From FEN-1279 sp964501535 (GTDB lineage: Bacteria; Bacteroidota; Ignavibacteria; Tepidaquicellales; Tepidaquicellaceae), in the NCBI GenBank assembly GCA_964501535.1, contig CAZCSV010000002.1:511075-575074 (forward strand): a stretch of 64,000 nt of DNA. Direction: 5' to 3'. The notes under the pieces are model-generated. The model was not told the DNA's origin. It was given only the letters and a program-made list of their open reading frames with translations, and ran no database searches. How positions within the stretch are numbered: the stretch's first letter is position 1; each line of letters opens with the position of its first letter. This document shows positions 1-8,202 of this stretch, piece after piece. Position numbers and translations under genes: made by a program.

Positions 1-9
1 TATTAGTGT

Positions 10-2064
10 ATGGAAAAAGGTAAAGAGAATTTATGGCGGTTTTCTGTTATTAAACCAAGATATGTGATAATCTTTGGTATCGTGATTTCTATGATTATGA
101 TAATATCTTCTTACATAGAATTCACCGAAAATAAGCGGGAAATCTATCATTTGCTTGATGAACATGCAAATTCCATAATTTTTGCTATCGATAAAAGCAG
201 TGCTAATACAATAATTTCCGAAAAAGAAATTGAAAATTTGCTGTCACAACATCTGCTTGGAGTAGCACGAAATATTTATCGTATCGATAGCATTTCTTCC
301 CTTTCTAATGAATTACTCGTCAAAATTGCCGAAGAGAACGAGGTATATAGGATAAATGTTTTTGATGAATCCGGAGAAAAAGAATTTCAAAATATTATTA
401 ATGGTAGAATGCATTATGGTGAAAGAGGAAGATATTCGCCGAGAGATTATATCGATTCGGTTTTAAATAAAAGCGGCAGGGAAATTGTAATTGGTTTTAA
501 ATCCGCAAGAATGGAACAGGGGACAAGGTATGCTGTTGCAGTTTCAAGACCTCTGAAACGTGGAGGCGCTATCGTGGTAAATCTTGATGCCGAAGCTTAT
601 CTGGAGTTCAAGAAAAGAATCGGATTCGAAAAAACCATAAAGGATATTGGGAAAAAAAGCGGTATTGAATACATTGTACTTCAGAATGAAAATGAGATTT
701 TAATGTCAAATAAAACCGGAATTAAATTATCTAAATATAATGACGATTCTTTTGTAAAAAATGCACTGGATAATAATACAGTCGCATCTAGAGTAAATGA
801 TTTTGAAGATAAAAAAGTTTATGAAATCGTAAAAACTTTTATAGTCGATAATGAAAAAATCGGTCTCTTCCGAGTGGCACTTTCTATGGAAGAGATTAAC
901 CAGCTTGAGAATAAAATGCTCTGGCGGGGAGGAATTATTTCTCTTGTTATTATTGTGATTTCTGTTATTGTAATTGCAGTCGTGGTATCGAACCAGAATT
1001 ATAAAATTGTTTCGGAAGAATTCGATAAGATTCAGACTTTTACAGGCGAAATTCTTACCAATATGAATCAGGCAGTAATTACCATAAATAATGAAAATAA
1101 AATCGAAATATTTAATAAAAAAGCGGAAGAGTTTTTTTGTGTTAATTCCGGTAAAGTAATAGGAAAAAATTATTCGGATTTTTTAAATGGATTTAAGGAA
1201 ATTCTTGATATTATTGAAAAGAAAAAAGATGTTAATAACTTTGAGATTTTGTTGAATATTGAGGGAAAAGAAGGTAGAATATTATCTGTGAATTCCTCTG
1301 CAATTAAGGATAGTGAAAACAGTATATATGCATTTACTTTGGTAATTGATGACGTAACCGAAATAAAAAACAGCGAGAAGCAAAAGCATCAGAACGAAAA
1401 ACTTATTGCTATGGGCGAGCTTGCATCCGGAGTGGCTCACGAGGTGAGGAATCCCCTGAATTCCATTAATATGATTGCCCAGAGATTTGAAAAAGAATAT
1501 TCGGCTCAAGTCAATTCGGAAGATTTTTCTACTTTGTCGGGCGTGTTGAAAAATGAATCTTCGAGAGTCAATAATATCATTGAACAGTTTTTGAAATTTG
1601 CCCGGCCACCGAAATTAAATCTGAATGTGATTTCCGTAAAAGATTTTCTGGAAGATGTCAGACAGATTTCTGATATTAGCGTGAAGGAAAAGGGATTAAC
1701 GTTAAATATTAAGATTCAAAACGAAAGAAATCTCGAGATAGATAACGAACAAATGAAGCAGGTATTTATTAATTTAATAAAAAATTCCATAGATGCAACT
1801 CCGGCAGGTGGGAGTATTAATATTACGTTTAAAACCAAAAACGGAAAAAACATATTCGAAATCGAAGATACGGGAACCGGAATTCCTGAGGAAAACCTTA
1901 ATAAGATTTTTAATATTTATTTTACCACTAAGTCCACCGGTACCGGACTTGGACTAAGCATAGTTCAGCAGATAATTTCACAACATAACGGGAATATTTG
2001 TGCGGAAAGCAGGAAGGGTAAAGGAACAAAATTTATTATTGAAATACAAAATAAAAAATCATGA
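10..2064 (+). CDS. Membrane sensor histidine kinase, NtrB/AtoS-like
   Basis: Sensor kinase that autophosphorylates on histidine and passes the phosphate to the regulator encoded next. One membrane segment (about residues 17-37) and a second (about 308-330) bracket an extracytoplasmic sensor of roughly 270 residues; its size suggests a Cache-type fold, but I cannot name the ligand. A PAS domain follows (about 345-455), then the HisKA helix with phosphoacceptor His477 in HEVRNPLN, then a HATPase domain with an N box (NLIKNSID) and glycine boxes (DTGTGIP, GTGLGLS). The stop codon overlaps the start of the response regulator gene (ATGA), so the pair is translationally coupled. The start lies 9 bases from the window edge, so the promoter is outside. 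Family assignment is firm; the signal is unknown. Confidence 0.95.
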   Translation: MEKGKENLWRFSVIKPRYVIIFGIVISMIMIISSYIEFTENKREIYHLLDEHANSIIFAIDKSSANTIISEKEIENLLSQHLLGVARNIYRIDSISSLSNELLVKIAEENEVYRINVFDESGEKEFQNIINGRMHYGERGRYSPRDYIDSVLNKSGREIVIGFKSARMEQGTRYAVAVSRPLKRGGAIVVNLDAEAYLEFKKRIGFEKTIKDIGKKSGIEYIVLQNENEILMSNKTGIKLSKYNDDSFVKNALDNNTVASRVNDFEDKKVYEIVKTFIVDNEKIGLFRVALSMEEINQLENKMLWRGGIISLVIIVISVIVIAVVVSNQNYKIVSEEFDKIQTFTGEILTNMNQAVITINNENKIEIFNKKAEEFFCVNSGKVIGKNYSDFLNGFKEILDIIEKKKDVNNFEILLNIEGKEGRILSVNSSAIKDSENSIYAFTLVIDDVTEIKNSEKQKHQNEKLIAMGELASGVAHEVRNPLNSINMIAQRFEKEYSAQVNSEDFSTLSGVLKNESSRVNNIIEQFLKFARPPKLNLNVISVKDFLEDVRQISDISVKEKGLTLNIKIQNERNLEIDNEQMKQVFINLIKNSIDATPAGGSINITFKTKNGKNIFEIEDTGTGIPEENLNKIFNIYFTTKSTGTGLGLSIVQQIISQHNGNICAESRKGKGTKFIIEIQNKKS

Positions 2065-3461
2065 ATTTAAAACAAAACATTCTGATTGTCGATGATGAAC
2101 AACCTCAAAGAGTAGTCCTGACGGGTCATCTGAAACGAAAGGGATATAATATATTCGAAGCTTCCTCCGGTAGCGAGGCAATAAAAATTGCGAATAATAA
2201 CCTGATAGATATCGTGTTCTCGGATTTTAGAATGCCCGAAATGAACGGGATAGAACTGCTGAAAAAAATCAAAGAGAATAATCCTGAAATTGCAGTGGTT
2301 ATTATAACCGCTTTCGGCACAATCGAGGATGCCGTGAAAGCAATGAAGGAAGGAGCATTTGATTATCTTACGAAACCAGTCGACCTCGACGAACTTGAAT
2401 TCATTATAAAAAGAATTTCGGAACGGCAGCAGCTGATTTCCGAAAATAAAATATTGCGGGAACAGTTACAGGAAAAAAATAAGATATCAGGCTTGATAGC
2501 ATTTTCCGAAAAAATGCAGAGTGTCTTGAATACTGCCTTAAGGGTCGCCGAAAGTAAAGCAACTGTGCTGTTGCGGGGGGAAAGCGGAACCGGTAAGGAA
2601 GTCCTCGCTAAGGCAATTCACTTTTCAAGTTCGCGGAAAGATAAACCGTTCGTCGCCGTGAATTGTGCCGCCCTGAATGAAAACCTGCTTGAAAGCGAAC
2701 TCTTCGGGCACGAAAAAGGCTCGTTCACTGGTGCCGAAAAACAAAGAAGAGGAAGATTCGAAATTGCTGACGGAGGAACATTATTCCTCGATGAAATCGG
2801 AGATCTGCCCCCTGCTACACAGGTGAAACTCCTCCGCGTTCTACAGGAAGAACAGTTTGAAAGAGTCGGCGGAACTCAGACCATAAATGTCGATGTGAGA
2901 GTGATAACCGCTACAAATAAAAATATTGAACAATTGATTAAAGAGGGAAGATTCAGAGAAGACTTGTATTACAGAATTAATGTCGTTACCATCTTAATCC
3001 CTACTTTAAGAGAGAGAAAAGATGATATCGTTCATCTGATAAATCATTTTATCTCGAAATATCTTCATGAAACAAGAAAAGAAAAAATCGAATTTTCTAG
3101 AGAAGCTATGGATATACTGATGAAATATAATTTCCCCGGTAATATCAGAGAACTCGAAAATATTGTGCACCATTCTATAGTGCTTGCAAGAGAGGATGTA
3201 ATTTCTACTTCCGATTTGCCTGAACAGGTAAACAGCATTTCTACGGAAAATTTGTTGTTGGGAATTAGTGAAAATTCAACTCTCCCGGAACAGGTCGATA
3301 ACCTTGAAAAAATGCTCGTTACCAACGCATTAAAAAAAACCGGTAATAATCAACTGCAGGCATCTAAATTACTCGGAATTTCCGAAAGAAACCTGAGATA
3401 TAGACTCGAAAAATGGGGAATGAAAAAAGATAAAAACCAGGCGATAAATCAAGCCGACTAA
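2061..3461 (+). CDS. Sigma-54-dependent response regulator, NtrC family
   Basis: Transcription activator that uses ATP to open sigma-54 promoters. It has three domains in order: a receiver domain (about 5-120) with acidic pocket Asp11/Asp12 and phosphorylation site Asp55; an AAA+ domain with Walker A GESGTGKE (about 173-180), the sigma-54 contact loop GSFTGA (about 220-225; Ser replaces the usual Ala) and Walker B TLFLDE; and a C-terminal Fis-type helix-turn-helix ending around RNLRYRLEKWG. Length (466 aa) is normal for the family. It overlaps the kinase gene by 4 bp, which makes the two a cognate pair. A near-perfect sigma-54 promoter lies about 1.1 kb downstream, before the gene at 4598, and is the obvious candidate target (inference). 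Confidence 0.96.
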   Translation: MNLKQNILIVDDEQPQRVVLTGHLKRKGYNIFEASSGSEAIKIANNNLIDIVFSDFRMPEMNGIELLKKIKENNPEIAVVIITAFGTIEDAVKAMKEGAFDYLTKPVDLDELEFIIKRISERQQLISENKILREQLQEKNKISGLIAFSEKMQSVLNTALRVAESKATVLLRGESGTGKEVLAKAIHFSSSRKDKPFVAVNCAALNENLLESELFGHEKGSFTGAEKQRRGRFEIADGGTLFLDEIGDLPPATQVKLLRVLQEEQFERVGGTQTINVDVRVITATNKNIEQLIKEGRFREDLYYRINVVTILIPTLRERKDDIVHLINHFISKYLHETRKEKIEFSREAMDILMKYNFPGNIRELENIVHHSIVLAREDVISTSDLPEQVNSISTENLLLGISENSTLPEQVDNLEKMLVTNALKKTGNNQLQASKLLGISERNLRYRLEKWGMKKDKNQAINQAD

Positions 3462-3479
3462 TAAAACGACAATTGCGAC

Positions 3480-3509
3480 GACAAAATTCGTAAAATATGA
3501 CGAATTGTC
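3480..3509 (+). terminator. Inverted repeat after the two-component operon
   Basis: Arms GACAAAATTCGT and ACGAATTGTC are separated by AAAATATG, starting 19 bases after the regulator's stop codon. The 3' side is T-rich but has no clean T run. It could be a weak terminator or a protein-binding operator for the following gene; I cannot decide from sequence. Confidence 0.4.
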
Positions 3510-3634
3510 TGAATTTCTTTATTCTTAAATTCAATAATTATTACATTTTATTGAAATAATTATTATCTTTGGAACTAAAATTTTCATCAATTTGGTTAAA
3601 TATTGAAAATATTAAAACTTTATTAAATTATCTT

Positions 3635-4360
3635 ATGAAAAAATTGTTTTTTGTTGTTTTTGTTTTTTTGTTTCTATTTTTAGGAAAAAATTCTTTCTCG
3701 CAGATCGATTCCTCTGAAATTACCTGGACTGTCCCTGAGCTTATTAAATTTCACGATGTTATTTATCTTATCTGGCACGAAGCTTATCCTTCGAAGGATA
3801 TTAAAGCACTGAAGGGCTTTGTCCCGGATATAAAAACATCGATGGAAAGTATTAATAATGCAAAACTCCCCGGTATAGTGAGGGATAAAGAAAATAAATG
3901 GAAAGAAGGATTGATTGAGTTTAATAATTCGGCAGAGGAGTATTATAAAGCCGCTAGCGGAAATGACGAACAGGCAATGCTGGATGCGGCTGAAAAATTG
4001 CATGCAAAATTTGAAATGATGGTACGCGTTGTGCGACCCGTGTTAAAGGAAATTGATGAATATCATAAAACGTTGTATGTTATTTATCATAAATTCCTTC
4101 CCGATAAAAAGTATTCCGAAATATCGAACGTTATGGATGATTTGATTCTGAAGGCGGAAGCAATTACTAAAGCTGACGAGGAAAAATTAAAGAAAAGATT
4201 GAAGGACAAATTTTCCGGTTATCAGCCTGCGGCTAAAGAAATGTACGATAATACCGTTGCTTTAAAAGAAATATTAAAAACCAACGATCCTTCACAAATA
4301 GATGCATCCGTGGAAAAAATGCATTCGAGTTATCAGAAACTTGAATGCGTCTTTGATTAA
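3635..4360 (+). CDS. Secreted helical protein with internal duplication and conserved histidines
   Basis: Unrecognised protein of 241 aa with an N-terminal signal peptide (MKKLFFVVFVFLFLFLG, cleavage probably after SFSQ). An upstream in-frame ATG at 3569 exists, but the signal peptide begins cleanly at 3635, so that start is preferred. The mature part is helical and consists of two halves of about 100 residues that align with each other: FHDVIYLIWHEAYP matches YHKTLYVIYHKFLP, and AAEKLHAKFE matches SVEKMHSSYQ. Each half keeps a His-x7-His pair plus a later Lys-x-His, so a metal- or cofactor-binding four-helix arrangement is possible (inference; there is no CxxCH haem motif). It lies between an NtrC-type regulator and a sigma-54 promoter, which suggests a role in the response controlled by that system. 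Confidence 0.75.
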   Translation: MKKLFFVVFVFLFLFLGKNSFSQIDSSEITWTVPELIKFHDVIYLIWHEAYPSKDIKALKGFVPDIKTSMESINNAKLPGIVRDKENKWKEGLIEFNNSAEEYYKAASGNDEQAMLDAAEKLHAKFEMMVRVVRPVLKEIDEYHKTLYVIYHKFLPDKKYSEISNVMDDLILKAEAITKADEEKLKKRLKDKFSGYQPAAKEMYDNTVALKEILKTNDPSQIDASVEKMHSSYQKLECVFD

Positions 4361-4540
4361 AGATTCTTCTCTTCTCTTTGAACTTGTTTTGCATCCAAAT
4401 GCAGAACGAGTTTTTTTTCTGAAATAAAATTAAATTCGTAAAAATTTTCCGGTTTGTAACAACTTATGACGAAAAGTAACTGAATTAATAAAAATTAATT
4501 TATTTATAGCTTTTTTTAAAGACTTCTGTTTAAAATTATC

Positions 4541-4556
4541 TGGCACGTAATTTGTA
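4541..4556 (+). promoter_or_regulatory. Sigma-54 (-24/-12) promoter
   Basis: TGGCACG, four bases, then TTGTA matches the sigma-54 consensus TGGCACG-N4-TTGCW at all but one position (GT instead of GC at -12), with exact 10-base spacing between the GG and GT. It ends about 40 bases before the ATG at 4598, leaving a short leader with a strong ribosome binding site. An NtrC-family activator is encoded just upstream. Confidence 0.8.
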
Positions 4557-4597
4557 AATCTATATGTAAAAACAAATTAAAATTAAGGAGTTAAAAA

Positions 4598-5047
4598 ATG
4601 AAAAAATCAATAATAACATTAGTATTAATCTTATTGGTTTCAAGTATGACCTTTGCCCAAAGAGGGAACTGGAATATGGGTAACGATAACGTGCAGACGG
4701 TTACAGGAACTGTTACCGATAATACAAGACCTTGCGGTTTTCTGACAGCAAATGATGGCAAGACATACAAAATCCACCTTGGTCCGATATGGTTCTGGAA
4801 TCAGAATAATTATGCACTTGCTCTTACAACAGCTACAATAAAAGGAAATGTTAAGGAAATAAACGGAGAATATAATATTTACCCGTATACAATAACTCAG
4901 GACGGAAAGACTATGACGTTTGCGGATGATAATGGAATCCCGAAATGGTCACAGGGAAAAGGGAAAGGTTACGGCAAAGGTTACGGCAAAGGTAATAACT
5001 GGGGTAGAGGAAATAACCGAAATTGCCCTTACGGAAGAAATCAATAG
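4598..5047 (+). CDS. Small secreted Gly/Lys-rich-tail protein, sigma-54 target
   Basis: Exported protein of 149 aa that I cannot assign to a named family. It has a signal peptide (about residues 1-20, ending TFAQ), then a compact beta-rich region (about 25-110, with TVTGTVTD, KTYKIHLGP and ATIKGNVKEINGEY) that resembles a small OB-fold, then a low-complexity tail of GKGYGKG repeats ending in NCPYGRNQ. The start is set by a strong Shine-Dalgarno AAGGAG at 4585-4590, seven bases before ATG. It is transcribed alone from the sigma-54 promoter at 4541 and closed by a clear terminator at 5077, so it is a single-gene unit. Cys residues in TRPCGFL and RNCPYG could bind metal or pair (inference). Confidence 0.8.
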   Translation: MKKSIITLVLILLVSSMTFAQRGNWNMGNDNVQTVTGTVTDNTRPCGFLTANDGKTYKIHLGPIWFWNQNNYALALTTATIKGNVKEINGEYNIYPYTITQDGKTMTFADDNGIPKWSQGKGKGYGKGYGKGNNWGRGNNRNCPYGRNQ

Positions 5048-5076
5048 CAATTGAATTTCCCTTTGCTCTTCAAATT

Positions 5077-5108
5077 AGGTGTGATTCTTCAATCACACCT
5101 TTTTTTTT
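5077..5108 (+). terminator. Rho-independent terminator
   Basis: A perfect 10-bp stem (AGGTGTGATT / AATCACACCT) with loop CTTC is followed by eight T. It ends the transcript of the gene at 4598. Confidence 0.93.
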
Positions 5109-5306
5109 ATTAACTGAATATGATGAAATCCAATTTATAAATTCAACACTTCGACTAAAATTAAATCCATCCATTTTTTCCCCACAAATAATTATTTTAA
5201 GCTTACGTTAATATTTCATAATTCCGGTAATTAATTTTTATAGTTTATATAAAGTGGATAATTGTTAATTTATTGCGGTAACTCGCTTTAATTTATTATT
5301 AACTGC

Positions 5307-6449
5307 ATGGTTATAAGTCTGAGATTTTTCATAGTAATTATCTTATCTGTCATTATTTATTGGACTCTTCCAAAGCAATTCCTGAGAAATCTTGTTTTAA
5401 TTACGGCAAGCTATGCCTTTATTTTCCTTGTAGATTTTAAAACGGGCATTTTTGTATTTGCTCTGTCATTGTTCACATATTTTTGTGCATATTTATTGGA
5501 AAGAAAAAAAAGAAAAATTTTATTCCACAGAATAGGTGTTGTCATTTTGGTTTTAATACTGATACTCTTTAAATATGCAGGTTTGGTAAATGATACTTTT
5601 TCGTCAGTAGGCTCTTTTTCAGATATAAAAGTCATTTTTAGTCTCGAATATTTATTTATTCCTGTAGGAATTTCTTATATAATTTTTAAATACATAAGCT
5701 ATATTACCGATATTTACTGGGACGTTGGTTCCAGGGGGAAATTTACCGATTTGCTCGCTTACGGCTCTTTATTTACCATATTTGTTGCGGGCCCTATAGA
5801 AAAGTTCAGAAATTTCCAGCCTCAAATCATCGAAAAAAAAACCTTATCTTTTGACTTTATTTCTTCGGGCACAAAGAGAATAATTATTGGGCTGTTTAAA
5901 AAAGCGGTTATAGCAAACTGGATTGGCTATATTATTGCCCCCCATATTGAAAATATCGGAAGCTATGATTTCATCACGGTTTTTTTAATCCTGATAGGAT
6001 TTTCGATTAATATTTATGCGGATTTTTCGGGATACAGCGATATAGCAATCGGTTCGTCGAAGCTGTTTGGTTTGAAAATTTCCGAGAACTTTAATTATCC
6101 TTATTTTAAAAATAACATCAGCATGTTTTGGCAAAGCTGGCATATTACTTTGTCAAGATTTATTCGCGATTATTTATTTATGCCTTTGAATTCGGTTTTT
6201 AAAAACAACTTTACGAAAATAATTTTTGTTCCGCTGATCGCAATGGGTATTTGCGGCTTGTGGCATGGTGCTGAACTGCATTTTTTGATGTGGGGGATAA
6301 TGCATGCAATCGGAATATCTGTATATCAAATTTGGAAAACATATATTAAAAAACGTTTTAAATTTCGTTTTAAACGAAAATTAAGAAATATAATCGGTAT
6401 TATAATAACTTATATTTATGTTACTTTAGCCTGGTATTGGTTTATATAA
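5307..6449 (+). CDS. MBOAT family O-acyltransferase (AlgI-like)
   Basis: Polytopic membrane enzyme of the membrane-bound O-acyltransferase family, which moves acyl (often acetyl) groups across the membrane onto exported polysaccharides or other surface polymers. Evidence: many hydrophobic segments along the whole length, the AlgI-type block FVAGPIEKFRNFQPQ (about 160-175), ADFSGYSDIAIG, MFWQSWHITLSRFIRDYLF, and the catalytic-His region CGLWHGAELHFLMWG. At 380 aa it is shorter than typical AlgI (about 460-500), and the missing part is at the C terminus. Its last 13 bases overlap the SGNH-like gene, the usual partner of MBOAT acyltransferases. The substrate is unknown. A glycan is most likely. 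Confidence 0.93.
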   Translation: MVISLRFFIVIILSVIIYWTLPKQFLRNLVLITASYAFIFLVDFKTGIFVFALSLFTYFCAYLLERKKRKILFHRIGVVILVLILILFKYAGLVNDTFSSVGSFSDIKVIFSLEYLFIPVGISYIIFKYISYITDIYWDVGSRGKFTDLLAYGSLFTIFVAGPIEKFRNFQPQIIEKKTLSFDFISSGTKRIIIGLFKKAVIANWIGYIIAPHIENIGSYDFITVFLILIGFSINIYADFSGYSDIAIGSSKLFGLKISENFNYPYFKNNISMFWQSWHITLSRFIRDYLFMPLNSVFKNNFTKIIFVPLIAMGICGLWHGAELHFLMWGIMHAIGISVYQIWKTYIKKRFKFRFKRKLRNIIGIIITYIYVTLAWYWFI

Positions 6450-7402
6450 AAAAAATATTGATTTTTATTTTTGCTTTCTTAACAGCTTTTTTTACTGTGG
6501 AATATTTTACGGCTGTTATCGTGAATTATCCGAAATATGGCGTGGATAAGAAAGTATATGTATTTGGAAAGGAAAGTAAATCTGTGAAAATGTATTTGCC
6601 GCATTCGCAATATTGGACTGTTGAAGGCGGAAATAAAGTATATAAAAGGAATAATGTCGGCTTGCCCGGTATTGATGTAAATACTGGACCTGATACAAAA
6701 TATATTTTCGTCCTAGGCTCGTCATTTGTCGAATCGTTGTCCGTTCCTCCCGAATGCATGGCTACAAGCCGGTTCCAGATGTTGCTTAACGAAAATAATT
6801 CTGATTATAGCGTCTTGAATTTGGGAAGTGCCGGCTATAATGTCTATGCAGATTATTATGCGTCGGCTCATTATGAAAAATATTATTTTCCTCATAAAGT
6901 TTTTCTCGTATTGCATGCAGTCAATGAAAATTATTATATAAATTCGGATTTCTTCAAAATAACATCCGACTTCGGTGTTGAAAATAAATCTTTAAAGTTA
7001 TCTTTCGCTAAAGAACTGCTTAACAGGTCTTCGTTTTTAAACTTAATGACTTCATTGATTAATAAATCTGCCGAACTGGATAATTCCAATAGAATAAATA
7101 TTGATACCTCAAAAATTGGTGTTGAGGAAAAAAGAAGAAATTCTTTCTTTAATCTGGATATTTGCTTTACAAAGTTTAAAGAAAGATATGGAGACAGATT
7201 TATAGTTGTTTCGATTTTAACCGAAGAAGATAATAATAAACTCGGATTTATATCGGAAAAAGTCGGTATTAATTTCATATCTAAAAATATTGTAGGTGAT
7301 AAGGATATGAGGATTAATAAAGTTGGACATTTGAATGAAAAAGGAAGTAAAATATTAAGTGAATTATTATATGAAGCTTTTATTAAATTTAATGAAAAAT
7401 AA
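6437..7402 (+). CDS. Membrane-anchored SGNH/GDSL-like protein, acyltransferase partner
   Basis: Protein of 321 aa starting at TTG inside the end of the MBOAT gene; no ATG precedes the hydrophobic N-terminal segment (about residues 5-24), which supports this rare start. The soluble part shows an SGNH-hydrolase pattern: nucleophile block FVLGSSFVES (Ser95/Ser96), LNLGSAGYNVYADYY as the Gly block, HAVNEN, and a final GHLNEKGSKIL that resembles the DxxH block with Asp missing. AlgJ/AlgX-type proteins with this fold complete acyl transfer on the periplasmic side after an MBOAT protein. Low sequence similarity makes the exact subfamily uncertain. Confidence 0.8.
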   Translation: MVYIKKILIFIFAFLTAFFTVEYFTAVIVNYPKYGVDKKVYVFGKESKSVKMYLPHSQYWTVEGGNKVYKRNNVGLPGIDVNTGPDTKYIFVLGSSFVESLSVPPECMATSRFQMLLNENNSDYSVLNLGSAGYNVYADYYASAHYEKYYFPHKVFLVLHAVNENYYINSDFFKITSDFGVENKSLKLSFAKELLNRSSFLNLMTSLINKSAELDNSNRINIDTSKIGVEEKRRNSFFNLDICFTKFKERYGDRFIVVSILTEEDNNKLGFISEKVGINFISKNIVGDKDMRINKVGHLNEKGSKILSELLYEAFIKFNEK

Positions 7403-7526
7403 CTTATTAAGTTTTTTTATTAAAACATTTTTTTATTTGCTGATTCTTCTGCTTTCGCTTGCGTCTTTGGCGTTATATTACATAATAAAAGAACAGCAGA
7501 ACCCGTTTTTCTATGAAAACTTTTAA
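7392..7526 (+). CDS. 44-residue single-pass membrane microprotein
   Basis: A short open frame begins with ATG inside the last codons of the SGNH gene (11-bp overlap) and encodes 44 residues: a polar start (MKNN), a hydrophobic span of about 20 residues (FFYLLILLLSLASLALYY) and a polar tail (IIKEQQNPFFYENF). The overlap, coding orientation and clean membrane topology argue that it is real. It may be a small accessory subunit of the MBOAT/SGNH unit (inference from position). There is no recognisable family motif. Confidence 0.55.
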   Translation: MKNNLLSFFIKTFFYLLILLLSLASLALYYIIKEQQNPFFYENF

Positions 7527-7583
7527 TGTATTTGTACAGTAAATATTTTCTTAATTTATCCGTTAATTCTATTATAAAAAATT

Positions 7584-8123
7584 ATGCCTCTCAAACCCTG
7601 GAAAAAAATAAGCTCGAAAATAATGTTCAAAAATCCCTGGTGGACCTATATGTATGATGAATGTAAACTGCCGAGCGGAAAGGATTATGAATACCATTAC
7701 GTTCATACTGCAGGTTCATCTTTTATAATTCCGATAAAAGATAACGGGAAAATAATTCTTGTGAATCAATACAGGTATTTAAACGACAGGTTCAGTATCG
7801 AGTTTCCCGGCGGAGGAATAAAACACGGTCAAACACCTGAAGAAGTCGCAAGAAAAGAATTAATAGAGGAAACCGGATTTGACGGTGATTTTGAGAAAGT
7901 TGGATTTTTTAATCCCTATAATGGAGTTGCCGATGAGATTTGTCACGTTTTTATCGCAAGAAATCTAAAACCATCGGATAAAGAAACAAGGGACGATTCG
8001 GAGGAATTCGAAATGCTGGAATTCACTCCCGATGAAATTGATAAACTTATTCAAACTAATGAAATCTATGACGGCATGACTATGGCCGCGTGGGCTCTGT
8101 CAAAAAATAAATTATTTAAATAA
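7584..8123 (+). CDS. NUDIX hydrolase, ADP-ribose pyrophosphatase-like
   Basis: Hydrolase of nucleoside-diphosphate derivatives, 179 aa, closest in layout to ADP-ribose/ADP-sugar pyrophosphatases (VNQYRYLNDRFSIEFPGGG before the Nudix box). The box runs GIKHGQTPEEVARKELIEETGF: the metal-binding Glu residues of the ELIEETG core are intact, but the first Glu of the consensus (Gx5E) is Gln and the Arg of RE is Lys. These are tolerated in some members, so it is probably still active. It stands alone between the acyltransferase unit and the convergent ispG gene. Confidence 0.9.
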   Translation: MPLKPWKKISSKIMFKNPWWTYMYDECKLPSGKDYEYHYVHTAGSSFIIPIKDNGKIILVNQYRYLNDRFSIEFPGGGIKHGQTPEEVARKELIEETGFDGDFEKVGFFNPYNGVADEICHVFIARNLKPSDKETRDDSEEFEMLEFTPDEIDKLIQTNEIYDGMTMAAWALSKNKLFK

Positions 8124-8202
8124 TCTGTGAAACGAAGTTCAGCGAAGCTAATCTGTGGCAAACGCTCTTTCTTTATGAACCTTATAAGCTTTACAAACTT
8201 TA

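Noticed and set aside
3564..3571. TATCTTTG before the duplicated His protein as a -7 element.
   Set aside because: No TTG at the right distance upstream (nearest spacing is 10 bases).
5023..5211. A 62-codon open frame starting inside the end of the gene at 4598.
   Set aside because: It runs through the terminator at 5077-5108 and has no ribosome site or protein pattern.
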